Source: Cylindrodendrum hubeiense (Eukaryota > Ascomycota > Sordariomycetes > Hypocreales > Nectriaceae). Taken from it: a stretch of DNA of 64,000 nt. Of the stretch, positions 12,068 through 23,040 are shown piece by piece. A model generated the notes under the pieces. That model searched no databases, was not told where the DNA came from, and worked only from the letters and a program-made list of their open reading frames with translations. The stretch is from NCBI GenBank assembly GCA_014621425.1, contig JAANBB010000096.1:44719-108718 (forward strand). The letters are read 5' to 3'. Within the stretch, counting starts at the first letter, position 1. Each line of letters starts with the position of its first letter. Position numbers and translations under genes: made by a program.

Positions 12068-15000
12068 ATGCCACAGACCCTCGACCAGCCCCAGCAACGG
12101 GCCAATCCTTCGCAAGAAGCCGCACAGATCGCTACCTCCAACCAGACGGTTAACGCCTTCATCGGTGGTCGTCATCACTCGTGGATGACAGATGCGGCCT
12201 CCACGACATCCAACATCATTAGGGGATCCGACGCCGTCCTTCGTAAGCGCGCCCGGCCGAGAAAAGAACACGCACCCCTGTGTGCTCCGTCTGCGAATGA
12301 TGGCAACGCCGAGCCACGCGAGAGCACCCCAATAGCCCCGAGATTGGATCAGCCTGTAGTGTTGGATGCTTCGAGGTAATGCTCCACCAACCCTCATACT
12401 ATCCACATGTGTCTGTCATTCCAAACCCGCTGCTGCTCACTAGCACAGGCTGCAGTTGGCCGTCGCGTGGTGCATTGTATCCCAGATGGATGATACGAAC
12501 TTCTGCTCTGGCCGCCCCGTTGTTCAACTCAGCTAACCCTTGATGGCAGAAACCAAGCCGTCCTCCCCTCTCCAGCTCCAACCGACGAGCCAAGCCCGGT
12601 CGTCTCAAGCCAGACTGACAGCCCAAATCAAGGCTCAAGCGGCTATGCTGACATCACAGCTCCCCCGCAACGTGTTACCCCCGAATCCAATTCTCGAGTC
12701 TCCATGGCTCCTGCAGCTCCCACAGCTCCTACAGCCCCTACAGCTCCCACACCGGATACCGCCCCAAACTCCATGCCCACCGCAGGGTCGTTGTTACAGG
12801 CCTATGCTTCCTCCCCTCCTGGATCCATCTCGCAGTTGTTGATAGAGCGGGCAATGGCCTCGGCCTCTGGATTTAATGGTTCTCCACAACAGGCATCAGC
12901 TCCCCAGCCCTTAAACCCTGGTGGAGGGAACATATCTTCTCCCCAGGTTAGTCAGAGGACAGGTCCGGATTCCGGGACCACCGAACGTCGACCCAAGCGC
13001 ATGCGCCTAAATCAAGATGATTCGGTTACGCATGCACCGAGGGAATGGCTCCAAATATTAACCACTCACATGGAAAAATATAATGGTCCAAGGCTACTCA
13101 ACGAAGCAGTTGAGATCCCTCGGTATAAGATCCTTCGAGATGCCTGCATGAATGAGGACATATTTTACATGGTGCTCCATCAACTTTTTTGCGGGTGGTC
13201 ACGCGATAGGCTCCTCGTCCACGCCCTCTTCGCTTCTCACGTGGGGTTTGAGGCTGTTGACCATGCGTTTGGTTTTATGCAAGTCATTCTAAGGCAAAAT
13301 CAGTTGATTTCGCCCGGACACCTCGATTGGCTCACGAACTTTCCGGGACCTCTGGCCGAGGTTTCTCGCAACTCCCCACAGTGTTTGTGGATTAGCGTGA
13401 TTGCGCGATTCCTCCACCAACTCTCCTCCTCCTGGGAGCCAATGATGGTGTCGGCCGAGGCAAGGCAATTCCCCTTGCTTGTATCTGAGATGGTCCAGAA
13501 TCTCAGTTGCACCTCCTATCAAATGCAGTCTTTACTCTTCACCACAAGCCGTCGGACTCTTCGTGTTGAGGACGGCCCGCTTGCAACATCACTCAACGAG
13601 ATCTTCGTAAAAGACAGAGCCAGCGAAACCCAGATTGCCACTGGCCAACGAAGCGTTGAAGAGGTCCGCCACATCAGAGGCGGCTTCGCGACAGCATATA
13701 CAAACACCATGCAGCTCTACAGGCAGCAACAACTATCCAACCAAAGTGAGCTTCACCACATCATTCCAAACAGGCTGGTTTACTGACCCCTTATCTCTAT
13801 AGGCGCTGCATCTTCCCCCACTATGCATAATTTCTCACCCATTGGCCAACGGCATGCTGGACGTCTGTCTGCTCAACCATCTCCGATTTTATCTCACCCT
13901 CACTCTACACTCCCGAGTATTTCTGCAGCCCCATCTCCTATTATCACCCAAGCGGAAGCCCAAATGGCTAGTCGCAGGGTCTCAGGCCCAGCAATCTTAG
14001 GAAGCTCTGCTCCGCGAGTGAATACCCGAGTGCAGAACTCAAACGCATCAAGTTGGGCCCAAAGGTCCCCAGAATCCACGATGAATCAAACTTCTCAGAA
14101 TTTCGTCAACTCTCCTTCACATACCCACCAGCCTTTGACCCCGGGGTCTGCCGGCATAATGCCACCGTATCCTTACTCGACATATCCGACACAAGGCGTG
14201 CCACCGTCCCGAGTCGTTAATTCGAACGGTCCGGCGCAGAATATACAACGACGAGCGAGTTCATTTCAACAACAGTCGCCACATATCGGGTCGGCTGGTC
14301 AAGGTGCTCCTGCACACAATGGACATAGTCAAGGGTTGCAGTTCCCTCAACACGTTCTGCAACCGCCGAATGCTCAACCCATGACCCAGGCGCAGGTTAG
14401 TCCCGGTCTGCCGACTCAAGCGTGGTCTTCCCAGTACTCGAACTCAGTGCGTTCTTGGCCCCAAGCTGTACCAGCACCCGGCGGTTATCCTGCTCAGGCC
14501 ATGGCTGCACAACACCAAAGAACGCTCCCCCCTATCCAGTTAGCCAGCAGTCATCCATCTACACACCACTCTGCTGCGGGCTATACCGTGCCTCAAAGTC
14601 CTGGACTCGTGAGGCCCTTGAGCGAGATGGAGATACACCCGAATGAGTATGCAGTGAGTCCATACGGTCAACCCTCACTTGAGATGGGACTTCATCAAGT
14701 TGGTCTGCGCAGTCCTCGGCGGGTTCCCACGCAACCGGTACAGGCCCGCTACTACCAATATGTCAAGAAGTTCGAGATCCCGCCAGTTGCGGTTGAGCCC
14801 CAAATCGGATTGCGGACACTGCACTTCAATGTGCCGAAAGACCATATTCAGAAATTGACGACGAAAAAAGAATCAATAGGAGGGCTACCATTCTGCACCT
14901 ACTTCGAAGGGTCCTACCGGTATCGTTTGCGCTTGTGCATGCGACCCGATCGGGAGACAAATGTCGAGGCGGCTGATTGGGCAGTGTCCGCTTGTTACTG

Positions 15001-15787
15001 GCCCAAACATATATTCGTCGATGCGAATGGCCACGTGATGGGATTGAGTCGAAAGCAGCATTTCCACAAGGATCTGCCCCTCGAGTTAACAGATGTACTA
15101 GTTATGGGCCAGAATACCATCAGGATCAGCGTACCGTTGGTTGCTGAGAATAACGCCAAGAAAGGGTATAAATATTTCGTTGCTGTTGAGCTGGTGGAGA
15201 CGCGGAGCTATGGCTCCCTTAGAGCTATGATTGAAAACCTTGAACACACTTCCACGGACGAGACAAGGAAAAAGATGATTCGACGCTTGCGCCCATCAGA
15301 CTCGGATGATCTTATTGTCGAGGACGAGACCCTCTTGGTCTCCCTGGCAGATCCCTTCAGCGCTAGCCTGGTTGAAGTTCCCGTTCGAGGCTTGAATTGT
15401 CTACACCTCGAATGCTTCGATCTGGAGACATGGCTGCAGACACGACCTAGCAAGCCACCTCAGAAGGGAGGAGGGGCATCCCAGAAGGGACCAGAGCCGT
15501 CTATGGTGGACGTTTGGAAGTGTCCAATTTGCGACCTCGATGCCCGCCCAACCAGTCTTCGAATTGACGACTATTTTGTTCAAGTCCGCAAGGAGCTGGA
15601 GGCTCGGGGCGAAACAAACACCAGGGCTGTAACTATTGCTGCTGACGGCAAGTGGACTGCTGTTGAAGAGCCGGATGATTCGGACGATGAGACACCTGCG
15701 CCGAGCCAAGCTAGGGTAACCAATGGCAACGGGGGGAAGCAAAAGTCAACCCTGGTAGCGGATGTTATCGAAATACTGGACGATTAA
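12068..15787 (+). CDS. PIAS-like SP-RING (MIZ) zinc-finger protein, probable SUMO ligase
   Basis: Exons 12068-12375, 12550-13745 and 13803-15787 join in frame to 1,162 residues. Branch points (AGCTAACCC, TACTGAC) precede both acceptors. The C-terminal SP-RING at about 1030-1100 has CLHLECFDLETWL followed by WKCPICDLDARP, the Cys/His pattern of Siz/PIAS SUMO E3 ligases, and ends in an acidic tail with a VIEILDD SUMO-interaction-like motif. A PINIT-like block sits at about 818-980 (from YYQYVKKFEI, with ACYWPKHIFVDANGHVMG). About 270-500 is a compact, probably helical block I do not recognise. The rest is Pro/Ser/Gln-rich and disordered, including an AAPTAPTAPTAPT run near 155. No SAP domain was seen, so it resembles ZMIZ/Tonalli-type proteins more than Siz1 or Pli1. 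ATG 12068 is the most conservative start; the frame is open upstream to 11855, so a longer N-terminus is possible. SUMO ligation in the nucleus is inferred from the SP-RING. Confidence 0.88.
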
Positions 15788-16541
15788 CGGGGCCACAGGA
15801 CCTTTGTGGCGAGAAGCCACGATGAGACCCTGTCGAACAGGGCTTATCATATGGCGTTTGGAGGGTTCGGGCCTAATTTGAGGTCCAGGGACATTGTGAT
15901 TTGAAAGAACAGATACCACCACAGTTTGCTTTGCTTTATTTTTTTGGCTGGCGTTGAAGGACGAGAGAATGGCTTCAGGCTCGGACTCGCATTTATTGTC
16001 GTTCATCTGCATAAGTTATATGATAGAACCAGTAGTGCAAACAGAGCCCCGGTTTCGGCTAGGCCAAAGGAATTGGCAGGTCGAGGGGACAATGAATCCT
16101 GGGAATTGAGCATCATGCAGAAGAAAAAAGTGTACACTTGAACCTATGTCAGTAATTCAGTGATTTTTGGCAAGGCTTGTGTGTTAGTTAAGTTAGTGAC
16201 GCTAGTGACGTGAGCTCATGTGCGACTAGGTTTTAGTCGTGTTTATGATATCGTCATCCTTTTGGGGGTGTTTGTTGAGAAGTTGAGGAATGGTCTGCTG
16301 AGTTCACAGCTCAGTGTTGGAGTTGGCCAGAGGTAGAGTGAGTGCTAGTGTCGGTACGAAGGTGGCGGGGAATGTGAGCAAAGATACAAACACAGCACCT
16401 GATTTTGTGCGGGTGTTGAGGTACTCTATATCCCGGTCCCCAGAATTAGTGAATAAAAATTAACCCGACCTACAATCCGCGTGAGACCTAGACTAGCTAC
16501 CTTCTTGGCCATCAAGCCCAACATCTCGGTAGTCGGTCGCC
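15788..16541. other. Intergenic region, SP-RING / Zn2Cys6 genes
   Basis: No gene seen. It should contain the SP-RING gene's 3' UTR and the promoter of the Zn2Cys6 gene, which lies on the same strand. An AT-rich run GAATAAAAATTAA at 16450-16462 lies about 85 bases before the ATG. Confidence 0.5.
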
Positions 16542-18651
16542 ATGGCAGATCGCCCTCCCAGTCCCCCGCGTCGGCTCAGGGCTTGTGCGCCATGCACCCG
16601 AGCCAAAGCGCGATGCCATTTCAAGGAGGAGGGTGCTGGGCGGCACCTCTGTGAGAGGTGAGCAACTTTGTAGAGGGTTTTGGGGCGGAATGATGAAGGG
16701 ACTGACGAATTAGGATAGGTGTGAAAGGCTTGGCATTGAGTGTTCTGCAAAAACAGTAAAGAGTTTGAGAAAGCCGAGACAAGTTAAACTGGTAAACGGG
16801 TAAGCTCCAATATGGGAAAGCTGAGATGGGTTGACACATGCTGATTGTCTCCACCCAGAGGAGTTACCTTGGAGCGCTCAGAGACGCCTCGGATTAGCAG
16901 CAACGATGGCCTATTTCCTCTAGCATCCGGGGACCGAATGCATTACCGTCCGGATGTCCGCAACTCCTCAGATGTCGCACGGACCGGGGAGAGTAACCAC
17001 GATATTGGGCATTCTCAACACGTTGGCCACGGACCTACAACACAACGAGACTCTGTAGCGACCCTTCCCCCCTTGGGACTCTCATGGGATCAGGCAACTC
17101 GGATCCTGACCATTTTTCGGAGCCATTATATGCCTGTCTTTCCCTTTGTTATAATCGATGATGCAACCATACCTCAGCAACTTCACACCAGTAGACCGTT
17201 CCTATTTCGAGCCATCATGCTAGTCGCCGCGCCTCTATCGGTGCCCCGGATCGTCAAGATGAAGCGCAACGTACTTGCATATCTGGGCCAGCAGATTTTT
17301 GTTGAGGAAAAGCGGACGTTGGATTTACTCCAAGGTCTCTTGGTTTGTATTGCTTGGTAAGGCCCAGAGGACGTCGACTTCTAACACATGAATCGACGCT
17401 AACGTGATGTGATATGATATCTAGGGCCCATACTTGCCAGATCAGTGACGAACAGGTTACAAACCTGACACATCTGGCTCTAGGATATGCACATAATCTT
17501 GGTATCACCAAAATCCCAGCTGCTCATCCCCGGATAGTTGATTCGAAAGACGCTTCCAAGGAGAAGACAAAGACGGCGAATACTGACACAATTGAGAGAA
17601 CCCATTCCTCGGAGGAGCAGCGAGCTTTCCTCGGCTGTTTCTGTACACTCTCAATGTAAGTTGACAATACACAACGTATTTGATTACTTATAAATACCTA
17701 AATAATTGTACCAGAACGTCGTTTCAAGCTTCGCGGCGCGACCCTCTTAGTGGTCCGTATGTTGACGTGTCTCGCGACGCCCTCTCCGACATGAGCACAT
17801 CACGGACCGATCTTCTCCTCAATGGAATCGTCCATATAGTACAAATGAGTGATAAGCTCTCGAAGGGATTCGGCGAACCACACGAGCGTGACCAAGCCCG
17901 CTCGTATGCCTTTCTTCTCGAAGGCAGTGGGCGCCGATTCCGTACACAATTGGATCGCCTCGCCGAGAACACGGCGCATCCAGATATTGCCGAGCATCGG
18001 TCATTTTTCGAGCTCTACCATCAATACCTTATTGTACGGTTGTATGAGCCTGCCGTTACTGTAGCTGAAAGACCGGAAGAGGGCGTCCCCCCATCCATGT
18101 ACCGCTCGTTGTGCCTGCGCAATTGCCTCGGCGCTGCGCAAGAGTTCTTAGAGCTCCTCCTAGCGCAACCCATCGACACATACTTGCGCCATTCTATCAT
18201 CAACACTGGCCAGGCCGCCTTCGTAATGTTCATGACAGCACGACTTCTTCTCATCGACACGCCAGACTGGGACGTTGCGCTCGCACGCCAGACGCTCGAC
18301 TTGCGAACTACCCTGGACCAAATATTCGCACATGTCACTGAGGCAGAAGAACTGCGGGTGAGGACTATGGAAGAGTTTGCCGTGGAGACAGGATATGTAG
18401 TGACCGACGAGGAAAGAAAATCGGGGAGTAGACTGGTGGAGATGGCGCAGAAGACGCGATGGTTGCGGGAGTGGTTTGACGCCAGACTTCAGGGTCGGCC
18501 GATGCAGGAGCATTGGCCATTTCCAGCGGATGGGATGGGAGGGATGGCGAAAGAGGCTGGTGATAAAGGGGTAGCACCATCGTGGTCTGTAGGGTTATTG
18601 GGGGATATGGTATGGAATTTTGACCCTCCAAGTGGGCGACTTGCTTCATGA
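16542..18651 (+). CDS. Zn2Cys6 fungal transcription factor
   Basis: Five exons: 16542-16657, 16719-16799, 16859-17356, 17425-17655 and 17715-18651, joining in frame to 620 residues. The Zn2Cys6 cluster is at the very N-terminus: Cys15, 18, 25, 37, 40 and 47 (CAPCTRAKARC, then CERCERLGIEC). The first intron falls between the two halves of the cluster, which fixes both the start and the splice. A fungal-specific transcription-factor middle region begins near LSWDQATRILTIFRSHYMPV and has the usual leucine-rich helical character. Such proteins bind CGG-type DNA sites and respond to nutrients, metabolites or drugs; the target here is unknown. The short intron-rich 5' half and the Leu3/War1-like spacing after the zinc cluster are only weak hints to subfamily. 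Its 3' end converges on the T5orf172 gene 204 bases away. Confidence 0.9.
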
Positions 18652-18854
18652 CGGGATCATGCAATAGTGAAGGTGCTACTTTGGTTGAGGCTTATAGTTA
18701 TTCATCGTGGGGTATCTGAGCAAGTCTAAAAACAAAAGAACTAGAAGTGATATAAATGACACAAGGCCAGCCAAAAAATACAAAACGCCGTGTTGTGATA
18801 CACTCATGGAACAGTTCGCCATCTCATCAACGCCACCTCATCAACACCATTCCC

Positions 18855-20123
18855 TTACTTATAGTCCTCATCATCAGAGCTAAGCGAGTCATACTCATAC
18901 TCACTGGAAGAGATAGAGTTATAATCTCCAGAGAATGGAAACTCAATGTCTTCATCATAGTCGGATTCGTCATCACATGATTCATCTTCATCATCATGCT
19001 TACCATTCACAAAATCCTCCCAGCAGTTGGCGTCATTTAAATCAACGAGATGTACCCGCGCTCTCCACTTCTTTTTCAGAATGCCATTCTCATCATACGG
19101 CTCCTGCCTTGTCCAATCCGTCCACAGGCCTATGATTTTCGAGGCCTTTGAGTTCCTCACATCGAACCACTCTTGGTGTTTCACAGCGCAGCGTGGACAC
19201 CCGGCTGCCTCGCGCATGCGCTCGTTCTTCAGTTCGGCATGCACAAGCTTTTCGACTTTGACGTACAGCTCGGAGGAGAAGCTCCCGAAAACTTCGGGCT
19301 TGTAGCCGCACTGGTTCTTCCACGAAGCCATGCGAGCATCGAGATTGCTGGCGTTTCCGATCTTGAGGTATGGAGCGACGTCGCGGTAGCTGTTGGGAAA
19401 GGTATAGATATAGATGCATCCCTTGGAAGACTTCTCCTTCTCCTCGGGGATTAGTTGACGCAGGACGAGCCTCTTGACGGCTTTATTGAGTTCCAAGGAA
19501 GATAGTGGCTTGCAAAAGGGCTCGAACTTGTGGATCTGTGTAGTTGATTTCGCAGGGCTGGACTTCGATGACTTCGATTTGGGAGACTTCGAGGGAGAAG
19601 TCTCGCTCAAGGGAGATTTTACATCCTTCAAGGTTGGTCTTGTGGGTGTTTCTTTCTTGATCTTGGCTGCTGGCTCTGGTGATGACCGGGATGCTCTTGG
19701 GGATTTGGGGCTTTTGGTTCGCTGTCCTACTGATGTGGACTTGTCATCCTTGTCCTCACTCTTGATGCCAGAAGTGTTGAAAGATTCAAGACGCTTTTGC
19801 CAAGAGCTGAGACAGAAAGGCTTCTGATCCTCGTGGTGACGGCACATAACCACATCAAGGACCTTGGTGAGAAGTGACCTGGCAGCATTGAAACTTCTAC
19901 ATCCCACAATCCGGCCCAGGAGGGTAGATACAAGAGTAGAGTTGTATTTACTGGCATGGATTTGACATCGCTTGTCACTCTTTGTTTGGCCAAGACAGTG
20001 GAAATGTGAATTAGAGTCAAAGCCCAGGAGCTCGCGGAGAGTGGACGACGTGGTGGGCCAGGCTGGGAGCGAGGCGGGAAGCGAGGCGGGGAGTGAGGCG
20101 GGGAGCGAGGCGGGGAACGACAT
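18855..20123 (-). CDS. T5orf172 (GIY-YIG-like) domain protein
   Basis: Single exon, 422 residues. The N-terminus carries a perfect ASLP tetrapeptide repeat (residues 5-21), then FHCLGQTKSDKRC with further Cys/His (C43, C53, C94, H96, H97, C104), which may bind zinc. A Ser/Lys/Pro-rich linker with SPK motifs follows. The T5orf172 domain lies at about 234-325: KGCIYIYTF, YLKIGNASNLDARMASW, KVEKLVHAEL, CPRC and HQEWFDV. The C-terminus is very acidic with Ser (about 380-422). T5orf172 is a GIY-YIG-related fold first named from phage T5 and expanded in filamentous fungi. The tyrosine, arginine and VEKLVHAEL positions expected of an active site are present, but nuclease activity in fungal members is not established, so function is unassigned. 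ATG 20123 begins just before the repeat; the frame has no better upstream start. Confidence 0.88.
   Translation of the reverse strand: MSFPASLPASLPASLPASLPAWPTTSSTLRELLGFDSNSHFHCLGQTKSDKRCQIHASKYNSTLVSTLLGRIVGCRSFNAARSLLTKVLDVVMCRHHEDQKPFCLSSWQKRLESFNTSGIKSEDKDDKSTSVGQRTKSPKSPRASRSSPEPAAKIKKETPTRPTLKDVKSPLSETSPSKSPKSKSSKSSPAKSTTQIHKFEPFCKPLSSLELNKAVKRLVLRQLIPEEKEKSSKGCIYIYTFPNSYRDVAPYLKIGNASNLDARMASWKNQCGYKPEVFGSFSSELYVKVEKLVHAELKNERMREAAGCPRCAVKHQEWFDVRNSKASKIIGLWTDWTRQEPYDENGILKKKWRARVHLVDLNDANCWEDFVNGKHDDEDESCDDESDYDEDIEFPFSGDYNSISSSEYEYDSLSSDDEDYK
20065..20117 (-). repeat. 12-bp in-frame minisatellite encoding ASLP
   Basis: About four units of GGGAGCGAGGCG (plus-strand sense) with single-base variants, at the start of the T5orf172 coding sequence. 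Because the unit is 12 bases, copy-number change would add or remove ASLP without shifting the frame. Confidence 0.85.
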
Positions 20124-21610
20124 TCTGAGAGGCTCGAACTCGATGACCCTGTGTGAAATGGTACATGCGAGAAGCTCGTGATGGTTTCTAGGCCAACAAT
20201 CCTCGGGAGAGTGATGGCTGGCTATTTAACGCTGCGCTGAGGATGGCGAAGCGCCCGGGTAAGGCAACTGCCCTCTCCTGCGTGGTAGACCAGCTGGGAG
20301 GGTCTCTTGCACAGCCGGCGGCCTGGCGTGGGCTGCGAACTTGCGACCCTGGCTATTTTGATCCTATTCCTGGCCGCTTTTCTGGCCGCTGGGGGGTCAG
20401 GTGGGTGGAACCCCTCACGATGTATGCAGGCCGCTGTCGCGCAACGCCAACATGCGACAACAGTTGTGTGAGAATGACGAGCGGGCGTCTTCTAGGAACA
20501 CCACGAAGGAACTGTTCTTTGGGCGAAAAGCAGTATTTCCTCTCTGAACCTAGCGGATTGTGCCATTATTTTCAAGCTTGGTGGTGGCCACCGCGGTGGA
20601 AGCCATAACCGCTCGGTCCACCTCAGCCTGATCTGGTAGTTTCAGCGTTGGCCCGCAGTGTTGGTTGAGGGCAGCATAGCCCCCAACCGGGCCGTACACT
20701 TGCATCTAGCTGCAGGGCTCGAGGCTTTTTAGAAGGCTCGTCAGGCTTTTTCGACCATTGTCCCTCGACCTCGCCCGGAAATTGCGCCATATTGACGTGG
20801 TGGTCGGCCGCACCACCTCCTGATAGAGCTGGCGGCGACTTATCGCCGGTCCTTCACGATAAGGTTGAATTTAGGGACGAACTCACCCGCCGAATAATTC
20901 TCAGATTAACTATAGTACACCCTAGGCTTTTAGAACGCAAGCTGAGAATGGGGCTTCATGTTGAATTGTGGTCAGACATGGCCATTATGAGTGGTGGTTC
21001 AACCACTCGAGCTAGCTCCTCCCGAGTCCCACGAAATAATCTGTGGTGCATCTTCAGGAGAGTCTTGCAAACGCGGCTCGTCGCATACATAATCCACAAG
21101 TCATTGACTACAATGATTTGCAGTGCCTAGACTAGCCTAGGCGCTTCGTGAGCCTTGAGCCAGTCCATTCTGGAGATCCGATCCTTGGTCTTGCATGAGG
21201 TGCTGGCCGCGAATTAGTTATTGCTGTGAACGACACTGATGGAAAGGGAACCATTCCCAGTCTCAATTGAATGCGATTATTTTCATGGGGGCGAAGAATA
21301 CCAATACCGACCCCATCTTGGTCCACCGCCTCAGGTTTGTCCAGCATGATGTCGAACTGGCGGCGTACCGAATGGTAGTCCGGGCACAACTCATTGCTTA
21401 AATAAGTACGACATCTTTGTAAATCCCCACTGATTTATATCTTACTAGAAACATTTCCTTATGTGAGAGGAGAGGATCGTCATTAACATCCCGCATGAAA
21501 ATAACTTGCGCGCTGGTACCATGATTGAGGAGGTCGCCGATGTAGTCGACGTTCGATTTCTAATTTGAAAGACTTAATACGGTGACTGAAATCTACACCA
21601 CTATTCTTGT
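20124..21610. other. Degenerate gene-poor region
   Basis: No intact gene. 20124-20240 should be the T5orf172 promoter, with a TATTTAAC element at 20222-20229. 20640-21420 is AT-richer, has frequent stops in all frames and looks like old, decayed sequence. The only protein-like fragment seen is the possible carboxypeptidase remnant listed separately. Confidence 0.45.
21455..21545 (-). pseudogene. Possible relic of a serine carboxypeptidase (S10)
   Basis: On the minus strand this reads VDYIGDLLNHGTSAQVIF, which resembles the DYIGxLLxHG segment of fungal S10 serine carboxypeptidases just before their catalytic-Asp region. The next residues (MRDVNDD) no longer match the family, the frame stops soon after, and no Ser or His active-site segments were found nearby. 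If real it is a short decayed fragment; chance similarity is quite possible. Confidence 0.25.
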
Positions 21611-22599
21611 TTAGATCTTTGCTTTCGAACCTCGGTAGTTGGGCTTTATCGGTACCCGAGGGTGGTCTCCTGCAAGCTTCAAGCCCGTCACTCGCTCCAG
21701 CTCATCTACCGCCTCAAACGCCCTTCCCAGGTTTACCTTCAACGTCCCAAAGCCTTGTTTTCGAGCTTCTTTCAGATTCTCGCCAATATCGTCCAGGAAA
21801 AGTATATCCTGCGGCTGTACGCCTTTACTCCATTCCAATTGTTGGCCCCGCGGACTATTCGCATTGTCCCTGGCATACTTGTTGACTTGAGTAAGCGCAA
21901 ACTGATACATCTTCGGATCGGGCTTCCGAATTCCAACATGAGCGGATGAAATAAAGATGTCAAACAACCTTCGCACTGGATTGTCGCCAAAATTCTCGAT
22001 ATGAAGCTTGTGTCCAGGAGGGAAGATGACGGTGTTACTCAGAGCGGCCAAGATGTAGGTTCCATCTTTCTTGAGATCCTCCAATGCCGGAAACATCCAA
22101 GGGTCAGGATGGTCGGAAGCCGTCATCATTTCATTAAAGAGCCACTTCCCATCTACCGATGGAAGCCGTGGTATTTTCTGGGGTAGATCTGGGTTCTTGG
22201 CCTGCTCCTGCCTGTAGAATGCCTCCCAGCGGGTGATGCTGTGAAGATCTTTGCTGAACCCATCAAAGAATGAGTCGTCCATTGGGATCTCGCCTCTTTC
22301 AAGTCGATGCCAGTACCCATTGGGCGAGGTCTTGGAGATCGAGTGATTGACCCATCCCGGTGGAATTCCGAGACTGAGTTCGTAGTCGAGAATAGCTTGA
22401 AAGGGAGATTTGACCTGGAGGAGATTAGCCTATGTGCAGACCCAGCCAAGGGTTTAACGAAAGGTAAAACCACAGGTTCTCCTAGAAATGACATGGGGGT
22501 TGAAGCAAGATATGCAAGATAGCTTTGTAACCGTTCCGTACTTACACAGACACCGCCAACGTCGAAGAGGAGAACCTTGGGCTTCGTTTTATCTGACAT
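21611..22599 (-). CDS. HAD-superfamily hydrolase (ACAD10/epoxide-hydrolase-N type)
   Basis: Exons, in order of translation: 22599-22546 and 22414-21611. GTAAGT donor; CAG acceptor after CTAAT. 285 residues. HAD motif I is at 10-17 (LLFDVGGV), motif II at about 144 (LAALSNT), motif III at about 182 (RKPDPKMY) and motif IV at about 226-227 (ILFLDDIGEN). A helical cap lies between motifs I and II (YELSLGIPPGWVNHSI, WHRLERGEI). The nucleophile Asp13 is present, but the second Asp of the usual DxD is Gly15, as in the DxG-type ACAD10 N-terminal relatives. This residue normally acts as general acid, so phosphatase turnover may be weak or the substrate different. The first intron comes directly after motif I. 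The gene is divergent from RPL5 and shares a roughly 440-bp promoter region. Substrate unknown. Confidence 0.88.
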
Positions 22600-23040
22600 T
22601 TTAGATCTGAAGGATCCTGAATTGAAACCAATGAGAAGGATAGTCACAATGGTACTGTTTCCTCATAGAGACCTGTAGTTGATTGAGAGAGATGGACTGA
22701 AGTCATCGAACATGAAATCCGGAGTGCTCCACTCACCTCGCCGGGCGGGACCCGAGGGACCTCGGCAGTCTTCCCCACAGCCGTGGGGACTTTCACGAAG
22801 TCGTCAATACAGATAAGATAAGATAACAACAATCGATAAGATACACAGACACAGACACACACCCTAAAGGTGCACAGTCATGTGACTCGTCCCCAACCCA
22901 GGTGCAACCCACTAAAGCTAAGCGATTTTCGCGATGGGGCTGTTAGGGCTTTGTTAATATCCCCCACTAGATTTTGTTGCACATTCCTCCATCACCAACT
23001 TTCAAACACCAACAATCAGCCGTTGGCCAATACCGTCAAA
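22600..23040. promoter_or_regulatory. Divergent promoter between the HAD hydrolase and RPL5
   Basis: A 441-bp spacer between two start codons. It contains a dense GATA cluster (22812-22843), a CA-rich tract (22843-22861) and C/T-rich leader sequence next to RPL5. Shared regulation is possible but unproven. Confidence 0.55.
22812..22843 (+). promoter_or_regulatory. Cluster of five GATA motifs
   Basis: GATA cores start at 22812, 22817, 22822, 22835 and 22840; three are in the HGATAR form bound by fungal GATA factors such as AreA/Nit2, and all point the same way. The cluster sits about 200 bases from both flanking starts. Binding is inference. Confidence 0.45.

Noticed and set aside
20640..21420. 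Degenerate transposon
   Set aside because: AT-richer, stop-rich sequence suggests decay, but no terminal repeats, target duplication or transposase/reverse-transcriptase motif could be read.
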